Source: an uncultured Collinsella sp. (GTDB taxonomy: Bacteria > Actinomycetota > Coriobacteriia > Coriobacteriales > Coriobacteriaceae). Taken from it: a stretch of 22,303 bases of DNA. Shown in pieces: positions 1 to 7,436 of the stretch. Under the pieces are notes generated by a model. It had not been told where the DNA came from. It did no database searches and worked only from the letters and a program-made list of their open reading frames with translations. The stretch is from assembly GCA_958433005.1 (NCBI GenBank), contig CAUAWV010000037.1:1-22303 (forward strand). Direction: 5' to 3'. Positions within the stretch are counted from its first letter, which is position 1, and each line of letters opens with the position of its first letter. The position numbers and the translations under genes are program-made.

Positions 1-58
1 ACCTTCTGGTCGCGCCCTTGAAGTTGAACGTCAGATTGTCCAAATGCGGCCCGCGTAA
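1..58 (+). CDS. C-terminal end of an unidentified plus-strand gene (partial)
   Basis: An open frame enters from the left edge in frame 2 and ends with TAA at 56-58, giving about 18 residues ending in QIVQMRPA. The stop lies directly against the TAG of the convergent DAHP synthase, whose last codon position is base 59. Such tight convergent packing is common in bacterial genomes and is the main reason to call this a gene end. The product cannot be recognised from so few residues. A chance open frame of this length is quite possible. Confidence 0.35.
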   Translation, partial: PSGRALEVERQIVQMRPA

Positions 59-1090
59 CTAAACCCGCTCCGCGATCTCGTGGATGAGGTAGTCGGTCTT
101 TTCCCAGCCCAGGCACGGGTCGGTGATCGACTTACCAAAGACACCGCCATCGACCGGCTGGTTGCCGTCCTCAAGGTAAGACTCGATCATAAAGCCCTTG
201 ACCAGCTTGGAGATGGACTCGTTGCGGCGGCAGCTGTCGAGCACCTCCTTGCAAATGCGGTACTGCTCCAGCGGGCGCTTGCCCGAGTTGTCGTGGTTGC
301 AGTCGATGACCGCCGCCGGGTTGGCGTAACCGGCATGCTCGGTGTAGCGCTCGGCCAGGCGCTCCAGGTGCTCGTAGTGGTAATTGGGGTAGGTGCGACC
401 GTCGAGACCGATGTAGCCACGCATAACGGCGTGCGCGAGCGGGTTGCCGTCGCACTCGACCTCCCAGTTGCGGAAGATAAAGCTCTGATGTGCCTGGGCG
501 GCGTAGATGGAGTTGAGCATAACGGTGGTGGAACCGGCGGTGGGGTTTTTCATGCCCACAGGCACCGAAATGCCGCTCGACACCAGACGATGCTCCTGGT
601 TCTCGACCGAGCGCGCGCCCACGGCGACGTAGCTCAGCAGGTCGACGAGGTACTGGTAGTTGGACGGGTAGAGCATCTCGTCGGCGGTAAAGAAGCCAGT
701 CTCCTCGATGACGCGCAGGTGCATGTGGCGGATGGCCTTAACGCCTTCAAGCAGGTCATCGGGCGCCTCGGGGTCGGGGTTGTGCAGCAGCCCCTTGTAG
801 CCGGTGCCCTTGGTGCGCGGCTTGTTGGTGTAGACACGCGGAATGATGATGAGCTTGTCCTTGACCTCTTCGGCGACCTTGGCCAGTCGGTTCATGTACT
901 CAAGCACCGAGTCCTCGCGGTCGGCAGAGCACGGGCCGATGATGAGCACCTTGCGTGCGTCCTCGCCGGTAAAGACCTTGGCGACCTCGGCGTCGAATGC
1001 CTGCTTTTTGGCGGTAAGCTCGGCGGAAAGCGGCATTTCCTCGCGGATCTCCATGGGGATCGGCAGCCTGCGCTTGAATTCCATGGCCAT
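59..1090 (-). CDS. aroF/aroG-like: 3-deoxy-7-phosphoheptulonate (DAHP) synthase, class I
   Basis: Condenses phosphoenolpyruvate with erythrose 4-phosphate in the cytosol, the first step of the shikimate pathway to aromatic amino acids. The 343-residue product has the usual length of the E. coli AroF/G/H type (about 350). Family metal ligands can be seen: Cys54 in IIGPCSADRE, His266 in DCNHDNSGK, Glu303 in IESYLEDGNQ and Asp324 in GKSITDPCLGW. The substrate-loop signature KPRTKGTGYKGL is also present. The ATG at 1090 is preceded by AAAGGAGG with a 6-base spacer, which decides the start over the ATG two codons downstream. The gene stands alone on the minus strand, with no other shikimate gene in view. 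No leader peptide or attenuator is visible. Which aromatic amino acid feeds back on the enzyme cannot be read from sequence. Identification is secure. Confidence 0.96.
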   Translation of the reverse strand: MAMEFKRRLPIPMEIREEMPLSAELTAKKQAFDAEVAKVFTGEDARKVLIIGPCSADREDSVLEYMNRLAKVAEEVKDKLIIIPRVYTNKPRTKGTGYKGLLHNPDPEAPDDLLEGVKAIRHMHLRVIEETGFFTADEMLYPSNYQYLVDLLSYVAVGARSVENQEHRLVSSGISVPVGMKNPTAGSTTVMLNSIYAAQAHQSFIFRNWEVECDGNPLAHAVMRGYIGLDGRTYPNYHYEHLERLAERYTEHAGYANPAAVIDCNHDNSGKRPLEQYRICKEVLDSCRRNESISKLVKGFMIESYLEDGNQPVDGGVFGKSITDPCLGWEKTDYLIHEIAERV

Positions 1091-1146
1091 ATGGGGCCTC
1101 CTTTATCAATTAACGGCAACAATTGGCGAATTCTCGAATGCTCGGC

Positions 1147-1175
1147 ATTATCCGCTGTCGCACGCTAAAGTGCAA
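1147..1175 (-). promoter_or_regulatory. Probable sigma-70 promoter of the DAHP synthase gene
   Basis: On the minus strand TTGCAC (1175-1170) and GATAAT (1152-1147) are separated by 17 bases. The -10 box matches consensus at 5 of 6 positions; the -35 box is weak beyond TTG. It lies about 57 bases upstream of the start codon. Confidence 0.5.
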
Positions 1176-1178
1176 GTG

Positions 1179-1203
1179 AAACCTGCCGAAAAGGGACAGG
1201 TTT
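1179..1203. repeat. REP-like palindrome with GGGACAG core
   Basis: AAACCTG (1179-1185) and CAGGTTT (1197-1203) are perfect 7-bp inverted arms around an 11-base spacer that ends in AAAAGGGA. The right half reads GGGACAGGTTTA. A related GGGACAGACTTA lies at the palindrome at 19369-19399. The shared GGGACAG-(A/G)(C/T)TTA string suggests both belong to one dispersed repeat family. Confidence 0.45.
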
Positions 1204-1303
1204 ATTTTGGTCGGTTTTATCTGGGGAAATGTCGGCGCTCGCCGGAAGGGGAGGGCCAACGTACGGCACGCTGGAGCAAGTTGGATCTTCTGCGGCATAC
1301 CCT

Positions 1304-1533
1304 GTGGACAAAAAATGGCAAATATGAGTACTGTTGCTAGCGTAGTATCATATCGATCTTACAAGATAATAGACACAACAGTAAATATGTTCATTAACGT
1401 TGGCACACAGAAGCATGCTACCGGGCATTTTGATCAATTTGAAGGCATATCTAGGCCGCAATGAGGTCGTTTGGGGCAGTTTTGGCTGTTACTAAAAAGG
1501 TGACAGTACTCATATTTGCCATTTTTTGTCCAC
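1304..1533. repeat. 230-bp element bounded by perfect 31-bp inverted repeats (MITE-like)
   Basis: Bases 1304-1334 and 1503-1533 are exact reverse complements over 31 bp. The terminus begins GTGGACAAAAAATGG and ends GAGTACTGT. The 168 bases between are AT-rich compared with the flanks. Each arm opens a small reading frame starting MANMSTV: a plus-strand frame from ATG 1315 to TGA 1464 (49 codons) and a minus-strand frame from ATG 1522 to TAG 1451 (23 codons). Neither has a clear ribosome binding site and no transposase motif is visible. Target-site duplications are not evident. It could be a non-autonomous mobile element, a structured RNA, or the remnant of an inverted duplication. Confidence 0.65.
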
Positions 1534-1590
1534 GGGGCCTTGAGGGAGGGCGTCAATCAGGTCCCAGGGGAGGCGGTTCGAGGGCCGCAG

Positions 1591-1629
1591 AACAAAAAAC
1601 GGGGGCGCAGGCTGTCCTGCGCCCCCGTT
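1591..1629 (-). terminator. Rho-independent terminator of the MarR-ABC operon
   Basis: A 14-bp perfect GC-rich stem (1598-1611 with 1616-1629, arm AACGGGGGCGCAGG) closes a 4-base loop. On the minus strand it is followed by a U-rich run (complement of AACAAAAAA, 1591-1599). It starts about 30 bases past the stop codon of the last exporter gene. Confidence 0.92.
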
Positions 1630-1660
1630 CTCGGGCGTTATTCGTTCCCTGCGGCAGAAT

Positions 1661-3517
1661 TTACGCCGCTTCGTCGAACTGCGAATTGTACAGGTCGGCG
1701 TAGAAGCCGCCTTGGGCGAGCAGCTCGTCGTGCGTGCCCTTCTCGACGATGTCGCCGTCGCGAATCACCAAGATCACGTCGGCGTTGCGGATCGTGGACA
1801 GGCGATGCGCGATGACAAAGCTCGTGCGGCCCTGCATCAGCGCATCCATGGCGCGTTGAATAAGCTCCTCGGTACGGGTATCGACGTTGGAAGTCGCCTC
1901 GTCCAAAATCAGCGCCGGACGGTCGGCCAAAATGGCGCGGGCGATGGTCACGAGTTGGCGCTGGCCCTGTGAGAGGTTGGTGCCCTCCTCATTGATCATA
2001 AAGTCGTAGCCGCCGGCGAGCGTATGGATAAAGTGGTCGCAGCGTGCGGCGCGTGCGGCGGCCTCGACCTCGGCGTCGGTCGCATCGGGGCGTCCGTAGC
2101 GGATGTTCTCGCGGATGGTGCCGTTAAACAGCCAGGTGTCCTGCAGCACCATGGCAAACTCACCGCGCAGCGCCGCGCGGTCCCAGTCGCGCACGTCGAC
2201 GCCTTCGACGCGCAGCGAACCGCCGTCCACGTCGTAAAAGCGCTGCAGCAGCTTAATGAGCGTGGTCTTGCCGGCGCCGGTGGGGCCGACGATGGCAATG
2301 GTTTGGCCGGGCTGCGCCTCGCAGCTAAAGTCGTGGATGATGGTCTTGTCGGGCGTGTAGCCAAACTTGACGTGGTCGAACTCAACGTGGCCGGGGCGCT
2401 TCTCGGGAATCTGGGCGTCGGCCTTCTGCTCCTCCTCGGGCGCGGCGAGGAACTCAAAGACGCGCTCGGTGGCAGCGGCCATCGACTGCATCGTGTTGCT
2501 CACGTTGCCCAGCTGCTGCACCGGCTGCGTAAAGTTGCGAACGTACTGGATAAAGCTCTGAATGTCGCCGGGCGTGGCATTGCCGGTCAGCGCGAGCTGC
2601 GCGCCTACCACGACGACGCCCACGTAGCCCATGTTGCCCACCAGGCTCATAAGCGGCATCATCAGGCCCGACAGGAACTGCGAGCGCCAGCCACTAATAA
2701 AGAGGCGGTCGTTCTCCCTGTCGAACTCCTCGATCGAGGCCTCGGCGCGGTCGAACACCTGAATAACGTTCTGGCCGGCAAAGTCCTCCTCGATAATGCC
2801 GTTGACGGTGCCCAGGACCTGTTGCTGCTCGCGGAAGTACGGCTGCGAGAAGTGAATCATCACGGCCATGATCACGGCGGCGACGGGCAGCGTGACCACG
2901 ACGACGCCGGTGAGCGGCAGGCTGATCGAAAGCATCATGACGAGCACGCCGATAATCTGCGTCACCGACGTGATGAGCTGCGTCACGCTCTGGTTGAGTG
3001 ACTGACCCAGCGTATCGACGTCGTTGGTGATGCGGCTGAGCACGTCGCCCTTGCTGTGGCCGTTGAAGTAGCTCATCGGCACAACGGCAATCTTGGCGGC
3101 GATCTCCTTGCGCATGCGGTAGCAAATCTTTTGCGTGACGCCGGTCATAAGCCAGCCTTGGATGAGGCTGCAGACAGAGCTTGCCAGATACAGACAGAGC
3201 AAAAAGCCGAGCGTCTTGGCGATCCAGGCAAAGTCGACATCGCCGGTACCGTTGACCTTGGAGACCAGGCCTTCGAACAGTTTGGTCGTAACCTGGCCGA
3301 GCACCTTGGGTCCCACAATGTTAAAGATGACCGAGCACACGGCAAAGGCGACGGCGGCAAACACGGCAATCTTGTGCTGGCCGATATAGCCGAGTAGCTG
3401 CCTCATGGTGCCCTTAAAGTCCTTGGCCTTTTCGCCGCGGCCCATGCCACCCATGCGGCCCATGGGACCGCGCCGGCGGGTGGGCTTAGGAATCTGAGTC
3501 TTGGTCTCGTCTGCCAT
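1661..3517 (-). CDS. Heterodimeric ABC multidrug-type exporter, catalytically competent half (TMD-NBD)
   Basis: A 618-residue half-transporter with an N-terminal membrane domain (roughly residues 45-335) and a C-terminal nucleotide-binding domain. The Gly/Met/Arg-rich N-terminal tail (residues 12-30) is probably cytoplasmic. Walker A is GPTGAGKTT (Lys417), Walker B ends in ILDEATS with catalytic Glu540, and the H-loop is IAHRLST (His571), so this half supplies intact catalytic residues. Its signature motif is NLSQGQRQL rather than LSGGQ. In asymmetric type IV exporters such as TM287/288 a deviant signature faces the degenerate ATP site of the partner, so this is expected. The ATG overlaps the TAA of the upstream gene by one base (TAATG), implying translational coupling and equal amounts of both halves. 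The MarR neighbour suggests drug or toxic-compound efflux; the substrate is unknown. Confidence 0.93.
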   Translation of the reverse strand: MADETKTQIPKPTRRRGPMGRMGGMGRGEKAKDFKGTMRQLLGYIGQHKIAVFAAVAFAVCSVIFNIVGPKVLGQVTTKLFEGLVSKVNGTGDVDFAWIAKTLGFLLCLYLASSVCSLIQGWLMTGVTQKICYRMRKEIAAKIAVVPMSYFNGHSKGDVLSRITNDVDTLGQSLNQSVTQLITSVTQIIGVLVMMLSISLPLTGVVVVTLPVAAVIMAVMIHFSQPYFREQQQVLGTVNGIIEEDFAGQNVIQVFDRAEASIEEFDRENDRLFISGWRSQFLSGLMMPLMSLVGNMGYVGVVVVGAQLALTGNATPGDIQSFIQYVRNFTQPVQQLGNVSNTMQSMAAATERVFEFLAAPEEEQKADAQIPEKRPGHVEFDHVKFGYTPDKTIIHDFSCEAQPGQTIAIVGPTGAGKTTLIKLLQRFYDVDGGSLRVEGVDVRDWDRAALRGEFAMVLQDTWLFNGTIRENIRYGRPDATDAEVEAAARAARCDHFIHTLAGGYDFMINEEGTNLSQGQRQLVTIARAILADRPALILDEATSNVDTRTEELIQRAMDALMQGRTSFVIAHRLSTIRNADVILVIRDGDIVEKGTHDELLAQGGFYADLYNSQFDEAA

Positions 3518-5883
3518 TAGCGCTCGCCTCCTTCCATGACGGCTTCAATCTCTTCTTGGGTAAGCCCCAACTCCTCGGCGGAAAGCTGCGACTGTGCGAT
3601 CTCCAGGTACGCCGGGCAGTTGTGCAGCAGCTCCTCGTGCGTACCGGTGCCCACCACGTGGCCGTCGTCGAGCACGATAATCTGGTCGGCGTGCATGATG
3701 GTCGCGATGCGCTGGGCCACGACCACGAGCGCGGCGTCGGTAACGTTTTTGGCAAGCTCCTCGCGCAAGCGAGCATCGGTCTTGTAGTCGAGGGCGCTAA
3801 ACGAGTCATCGAACACCACGACTTCGGGTTTCTTGGCCAGGGCGCGGGCGATGGCCAGACGCTGGCGCTGACCGCCCGAGACATTGGAGCCGCCCTGGCT
3901 GATGGGGGAGTCGTAGCCGCCCTCGCGCTCGGCGATAAAGTCCTCGGCCTGGGCGATGCGTGCCGCCTGGCGCATGTCATCATCGCTCACCATGTCGCCG
4001 GCAAACTTGAGGTTGCTCTCGACGGTGCCCGAGAACAGGCGTCCCTGCTGCGGGATATAGCCAATGCGGCGGCGCAGCTCAGAAAGGGTCATATCGCGCA
4101 CGTCGATGCCGTCGAGCGAAATACTGCCGCCCGTGACGTCGTACAGGCGCGGAATCAACTGCACAAGCGTGGACTTGCCCGAGCCCGTGGAGCCAATGAC
4201 GCCGAGCATCTGGCCGGCGTGCGTGGTGAAGTTCACGCCGCTGATGACATCGGCGCGGGCATCGGGATACTGGAAGCTCACGTCGTGGAAGGCGAGCTCA
4301 CCGCGCGGCGCGCTGGCCGCGGGCAGTTTGGGCGAGGCGGGATCGTTGATGCTCGTGGGACAGGTGATGACCTCTTCCACGCGCTCGGCTGCGACCTCGG
4401 CACGGGGCAGGATAACCGAAACCATGGTGAGGATCATAAACGCCATGACGATCTGCATGGTATAGGAGATAAACGCCATCATGTTGCCGACCTGCATCAC
4501 GCCGTCCGAGACGCCCTGCGCGCCAAACCAGACGATAAGCACGGTGATGCAGTTCATGACGAGCATCATGAGCGGCATCATAAAACTCATGGCGCGGTTG
4601 GTGTAGAGCTGCGTGGTCATCAGGTCGAGTGATGCCTTGTCAAAACGCTCGAGCTCATGCTCCTCGCGGTTGAACGAGCGGATGGGCATAAGACCGTCGA
4701 GCAGCTCGCGGGCGGTGAGGTTCACGCGGTCCACAAAGCTCTGCATCTTTTTGAACTTTGGCATGGTGAGGCCCATGAGCACGCCGACGACGGCCGAGAC
4801 CGCGATGATGGCCACGGCGATGGTCCACTCCAGGCCGGTGTGGTTGGCCAGGACGCGCATGACGGCGACGACGCCCATGACGGGGGCCATCAGGCACATG
4901 CGGATAAACAGGGTCGCGGCCATCTGAATCTGCTGAATGTCGTTGGTGCAGCGGGTGATGAGCGAGGCCTGGCTAAACTTGCCCACCTCGGCCGGCGAGA
5001 AGTGCATAACCTTGTTGAAGGTCTCGCGGCGCAGGTCGCGGGCGATGGAGCAGGCGGTGCGCGAAGCCACGGCACCGGTCAGGATGGTGGCGACCAGCGA
5101 CACCAGACACAGACCAAACATCGTGGTCGCCATGCGGCCCAGGTAGGCGTTCTGCACGTCGGCGGGGTCGATACCCTGCGCCTTGTACTCGTCCTGCACA
5201 TAGCTCACGGCGCGTTGGGTCACGATGGAGCCCGACATGGAGCCCATTTTGTCCGCCATACCGTTGGCGCCCTCGACGAGCTTGCCCTGGTCGATTAGGC
5301 CGCCTTCAACGCCTAGACGCAGGCTCTTCATGGTGATCTTGCCGTCGTCGGCATCAATCTGCTTTTGCATATTCTGCGCCGCTGCGGCCTTTTGCCGCAT
5401 CTCGGCGAGCTGGTCGGGCGTCATCGCTGCCATTTGCTCGGGCGTGGGCATGGCTTGGGCGTCGCTGTTGCCTTTCTCGCTGGACGCGCCCATCATGTCG
5501 CCCATGGAGCTGGCGTCGATGCCTTGGTTGAGCGAAAGGACGACGGTCTCGGGCAGGCTCATGATATCGGCAATCTTGCCGCCGTCGGCGCGCTCATCCT
5601 CGGTTCCCCTGTACGTGCGAATGCTGTTTTTGTCTGCCTTGCCAAACGCAGCTTCTACTGTCTTGGCGTCCTTGGCGCTCATAAAGAGTTCGAGGTCGTC
5701 GAGCGATTCGGCGCGAATGGTGTCGGGCACGGGCGAGGCGATGCCGCCTTGCTGCACGCCCACGTCGACGATGTCGCTCATATAGGTAGGCAGCGCCAGA
5801 TCGGCGTTGCAGCTGATTACGATAAGTACGATAGCTGCGAACAGTGATGGGACATGCTTTTTAAAGAGCTTGAGAATCCTCAC
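3517..5883 (-). CDS. Heterodimeric ABC exporter, degenerate-site half with large extracytoplasmic insertion
   Basis: A 788-residue half-transporter, about 200 residues longer than usual. TM1 spans roughly residues 12-32 and the next obvious membrane segment begins near residue 251. Residues about 40-245 therefore form a hydrophilic extracytoplasmic domain rich in Met, Gln and Ala, with a probable coiled-coil stretch around 146-178. The NBD has Walker A GSTGSGKST (Lys570) and a perfect VSGGQRQR signature. Walker B reads VFDDSFSALD, with Asp693 where the catalytic Glu belongs, and the H-loop reads VAQRIAT, with Gln724 instead of His. These are the marks of the non-hydrolysing site of asymmetric exporters. 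The start is GTG at 5883, preceded by AAAGGAGAG, and overlaps the MarR stop by four bases (GTGA). It pairs with the next gene in the operon. Confidence 0.92.
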   Translation of the reverse strand: MRILKLFKKHVPSLFAAIVLIVISCNADLALPTYMSDIVDVGVQQGGIASPVPDTIRAESLDDLELFMSAKDAKTVEAAFGKADKNSIRTYRGTEDERADGGKIADIMSLPETVVLSLNQGIDASSMGDMMGASSEKGNSDAQAMPTPEQMAAMTPDQLAEMRQKAAAAQNMQKQIDADDGKITMKSLRLGVEGGLIDQGKLVEGANGMADKMGSMSGSIVTQRAVSYVQDEYKAQGIDPADVQNAYLGRMATTMFGLCLVSLVATILTGAVASRTACSIARDLRRETFNKVMHFSPAEVGKFSQASLITRCTNDIQQIQMAATLFIRMCLMAPVMGVVAVMRVLANHTGLEWTIAVAIIAVSAVVGVLMGLTMPKFKKMQSFVDRVNLTARELLDGLMPIRSFNREEHELERFDKASLDLMTTQLYTNRAMSFMMPLMMLVMNCITVLIVWFGAQGVSDGVMQVGNMMAFISYTMQIVMAFMILTMVSVILPRAEVAAERVEEVITCPTSINDPASPKLPAASAPRGELAFHDVSFQYPDARADVISGVNFTTHAGQMLGVIGSTGSGKSTLVQLIPRLYDVTGGSISLDGIDVRDMTLSELRRRIGYIPQQGRLFSGTVESNLKFAGDMVSDDDMRQAARIAQAEDFIAEREGGYDSPISQGGSNVSGGQRQRLAIARALAKKPEVVVFDDSFSALDYKTDARLREELAKNVTDAALVVVAQRIATIMHADQIIVLDDGHVVGTGTHEELLHNCPAYLEIAQSQLSAEELGLTQEEIEAVMEGGER

Positions 5884-6329
5884 TCGGCATCTCTCCTTTC
5901 TTGATTGCAGTCGATAATATCGTTGAGACGCCTTAGAAGGCGCACCATCTCTTGGGTATCTGTTTCGCCGAGCTGCTCGAGGAAGGCCGCGGTGCGCTCC
6001 TCGAATTCCCGACGTTTGATTTCGAGATTCTGGAATCCCTTGTCGGTCATCGTGACGTGTACACGACGACGGTCGGTCTTTGAGTGCTCGCGCTCGACCC
6101 AGCCCTTGGCTTCGAGAGTGCGTAAGATATTGGCGATGCGGGCACTCGAGACCCAGGCGCGATTTGCGAGTTCGCTCGGCGTGAGCGAACCGCCAGCGAG
6201 CATGAGGGCGCGCATGACAGCCATCTCGCCGCCGAGAGCTTTGTCCGCAGAGCGTGAAATGCGATGATACATGCTGCCAAACTCAGTTAAGAGCTGACGT
6301 CCAAGCTCATGGAAATCGGTATCTTCCAC
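5880..6329 (-). CDS. MarR-family transcriptional regulator of the exporter operon
   Basis: A 149-residue winged-helix protein of normal MarR length. The helix-turn-helix covers about residues 49-74 (SLTPSELANRAWVSSARIANI) and the wing carries the typical DRR signature in KTDRRRVHV (about 84-92). Flanking N- and C-terminal helices would form the dimer interface. The GTG start at 6329 follows AGGGG with a 6-base gap. It is the first gene of the operon and overlaps the first ABC gene by four bases. By analogy with MarR-controlled efflux operons it probably represses its own promoter and is released by a ligand. A mirrored 15-bp motif overlapping the start codon is a good operator candidate. Confidence 0.92.
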   Translation of the reverse strand: MEDTDFHELGRQLLTEFGSMYHRISRSADKALGGEMAVMRALMLAGGSLTPSELANRAWVSSARIANILRTLEAKGWVEREHSKTDRRRVHVTMTDKGFQNLEIKRREFEERTAAFLEQLGETDTQEMVRLLRRLNDIIDCNQERRDAE

Positions 6330-6369
6330 CGAAAACCCCTAACACTAGAAACTACTTTCGGTGAAAGAT
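6321..6369 (-). promoter_or_regulatory. Candidate MarR operator: mirrored 15-bp boxes
   Basis: ATCTTCCACCGAAAA (6321-6335) and CTTTCGGTGAAAGAT (6355-6369) are inverted copies matching at 13 of 15 positions, 19 bases apart. The second box is itself partly palindromic (CTTTC-GGT-GAAAG). The first overlaps the GTG start of the MarR gene. The position suits autorepression, but the pair could also fold as an mRNA hairpin over the start codon. Confidence 0.45.
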
Positions 6370-6437
6370 GATACCCGCATATTCGGGCCTCATGCAGTGG
6401 GCAATATAAAGAGCGCATAAAGAGTTAAAAAATTCAA

Positions 6438-6465
6438 TTGCTGAAGCGTTTCAAAGAACTACTAT
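6438..6465 (+). promoter_or_regulatory. Candidate promoter of the SDR gene
   Basis: TTGCTG (6438-6443) and TACTAT (6460-6465) with a 16-base spacer. They lie about 115 bases upstream of the SDR start, in the divergent gap between the MarR operon and the SDR gene. The rest of the gap (6466-6578) is an untranslated leader with no further feature that I can support. Confidence 0.35.
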
Positions 6466-6578
6466 GCCCGCGGTTAGGCGGGGGGTTGTCACCACCATGA
6501 CGACTGGGACTCATTTATCGCCACGTGCGATGCTCCAACTTCCCGCAAGGAGACACCTGAATCAAGGGGGTTGGAGTC

Positions 6579-7328
6579 ATGGCATTTGACTTCACGGGCA
6601 AGACCGCGATTGTCACGGGCGGCACTCAGGGCATTGGCCTCGAGATCGCCAAGGGCATCGTCACGGGCGGCGGACATGTCGCGCTCATCGCAAGGAACGC
6701 TGCTAAGGGCGAGGCCGCGGTGGCCGAGCTTGGCGAGGGCAACAAGTTCTATCAGCTCGATGTCGCCGATGCACCCAAGGCGCGCGAGACCGTCGAGCAG
6801 ATTTTTACGGACCTGCCGCAAACCAACATCCTGATCAACTGCGCTGGCGTCATCAGCACCAAGAAGTTCGACGAGATCGATGACACCGAGTGGCGTCGCA
6901 CCATCGACATCAACCTCAACGGTACCTTTACCATGATGAACGCCGTGTACCCGCACTTTAAGGCGGCCCATGCCGGCACTATCGTCAACGTGAGTTCCGT
7001 TGCGGGCAAGATCGGTGGCGGCCTGCTCGGCACCGCCGCCTACGCCAGCTCCAAGGCCGGTGTTAACGGTCTAACCAAGGCAGTCGCCAAGGAAGGCGGC
7101 AAGTTTGGCGTCCGCTGCAACGCCGTGTGCCCGTCGCTCACGTTGACCGATATGACCTCGATTCTCTCTGACGAGAACTCTCAGCGCATCATCAACGGTA
7201 TTCCTCTGGGCCGCGCCGCCCAGGCCAGCGAGCCTGCGCAGATGGTGCTGTTCTTCGCTTCCGACCTCGCCAGCTTCGTGAACGGCGAGATCGGCGACTG
7301 CGACGGCGGCATCGTCCTGGACGGGTAA
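6579..7328 (+). CDS. Short-chain dehydrogenase/reductase (SDR), FabG/KduD-like
   Basis: A 249-residue classical SDR, a cytosolic NAD(P)H-dependent oxidoreductase. Visible motifs are the dinucleotide-binding TGGTQGIG (residues 13-20), the NCAG motif, a serine pair in NVSS (139-140) and the catalytic YASSK (Tyr155, Lys159). The start is supported by a GGGGG-type ribosome binding site 8 bases before the ATG. A terminator hairpin follows the gene. The substrate cannot be read from sequence: the family includes 3-oxoacyl-ACP reductases, sugar-acid dehydrogenases such as KduD, and steroid dehydrogenases. The next gene, a KdgT-like permease, makes a sugar-acid substrate an attractive but weak inference. 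Confidence 0.9.
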   Translation: MAFDFTGKTAIVTGGTQGIGLEIAKGIVTGGGHVALIARNAAKGEAAVAELGEGNKFYQLDVADAPKARETVEQIFTDLPQTNILINCAGVISTKKFDEIDDTEWRRTIDINLNGTFTMMNAVYPHFKAAHAGTIVNVSSVAGKIGGGLLGTAAYASSKAGVNGLTKAVAKEGGKFGVRCNAVCPSLTLTDMTSILSDENSQRIINGIPLGRAAQASEPAQMVLFFASDLASFVNGEIGDCDGGIVLDG

Positions 7329-7347
7329 TACCCCACGACGATTATTC

Positions 7348-7387
7348 GGCGACGGCTCCTGCGACTCGGGACCGTCGCCTTCTTTCT
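7348..7387 (+). terminator. Terminator after the SDR gene
   Basis: GGCGACGG (7348-7355) pairs with CCGTCGCC (7372-7379) over a 16-base loop and is followed by the T-rich TTCTTTCT. It sits 20 bases past the SDR stop. Confidence 0.7.
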
Positions 7388-7436
7388 GATATAGGCGCGT
7401 GCGGCTACGATTCGCATGCATCCAAAGGAGATATAT

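Noticed and set aside
80..1168. 362-codon plus-strand frame opposite DAHP synthase
   Set aside because: Antisense shadow with Val/Arg/Leu/Asp-rich composition and no family resemblance; the minus-strand frame has all catalytic motifs of DAHP synthase.
1315..1464. 49-codon small protein inside the 31-bp inverted-repeat element
   Set aside because: No convincing ribosome binding site and no recognised domain; the first residues are dictated by the repeat arm. It is described with the element rather than called as a gene.
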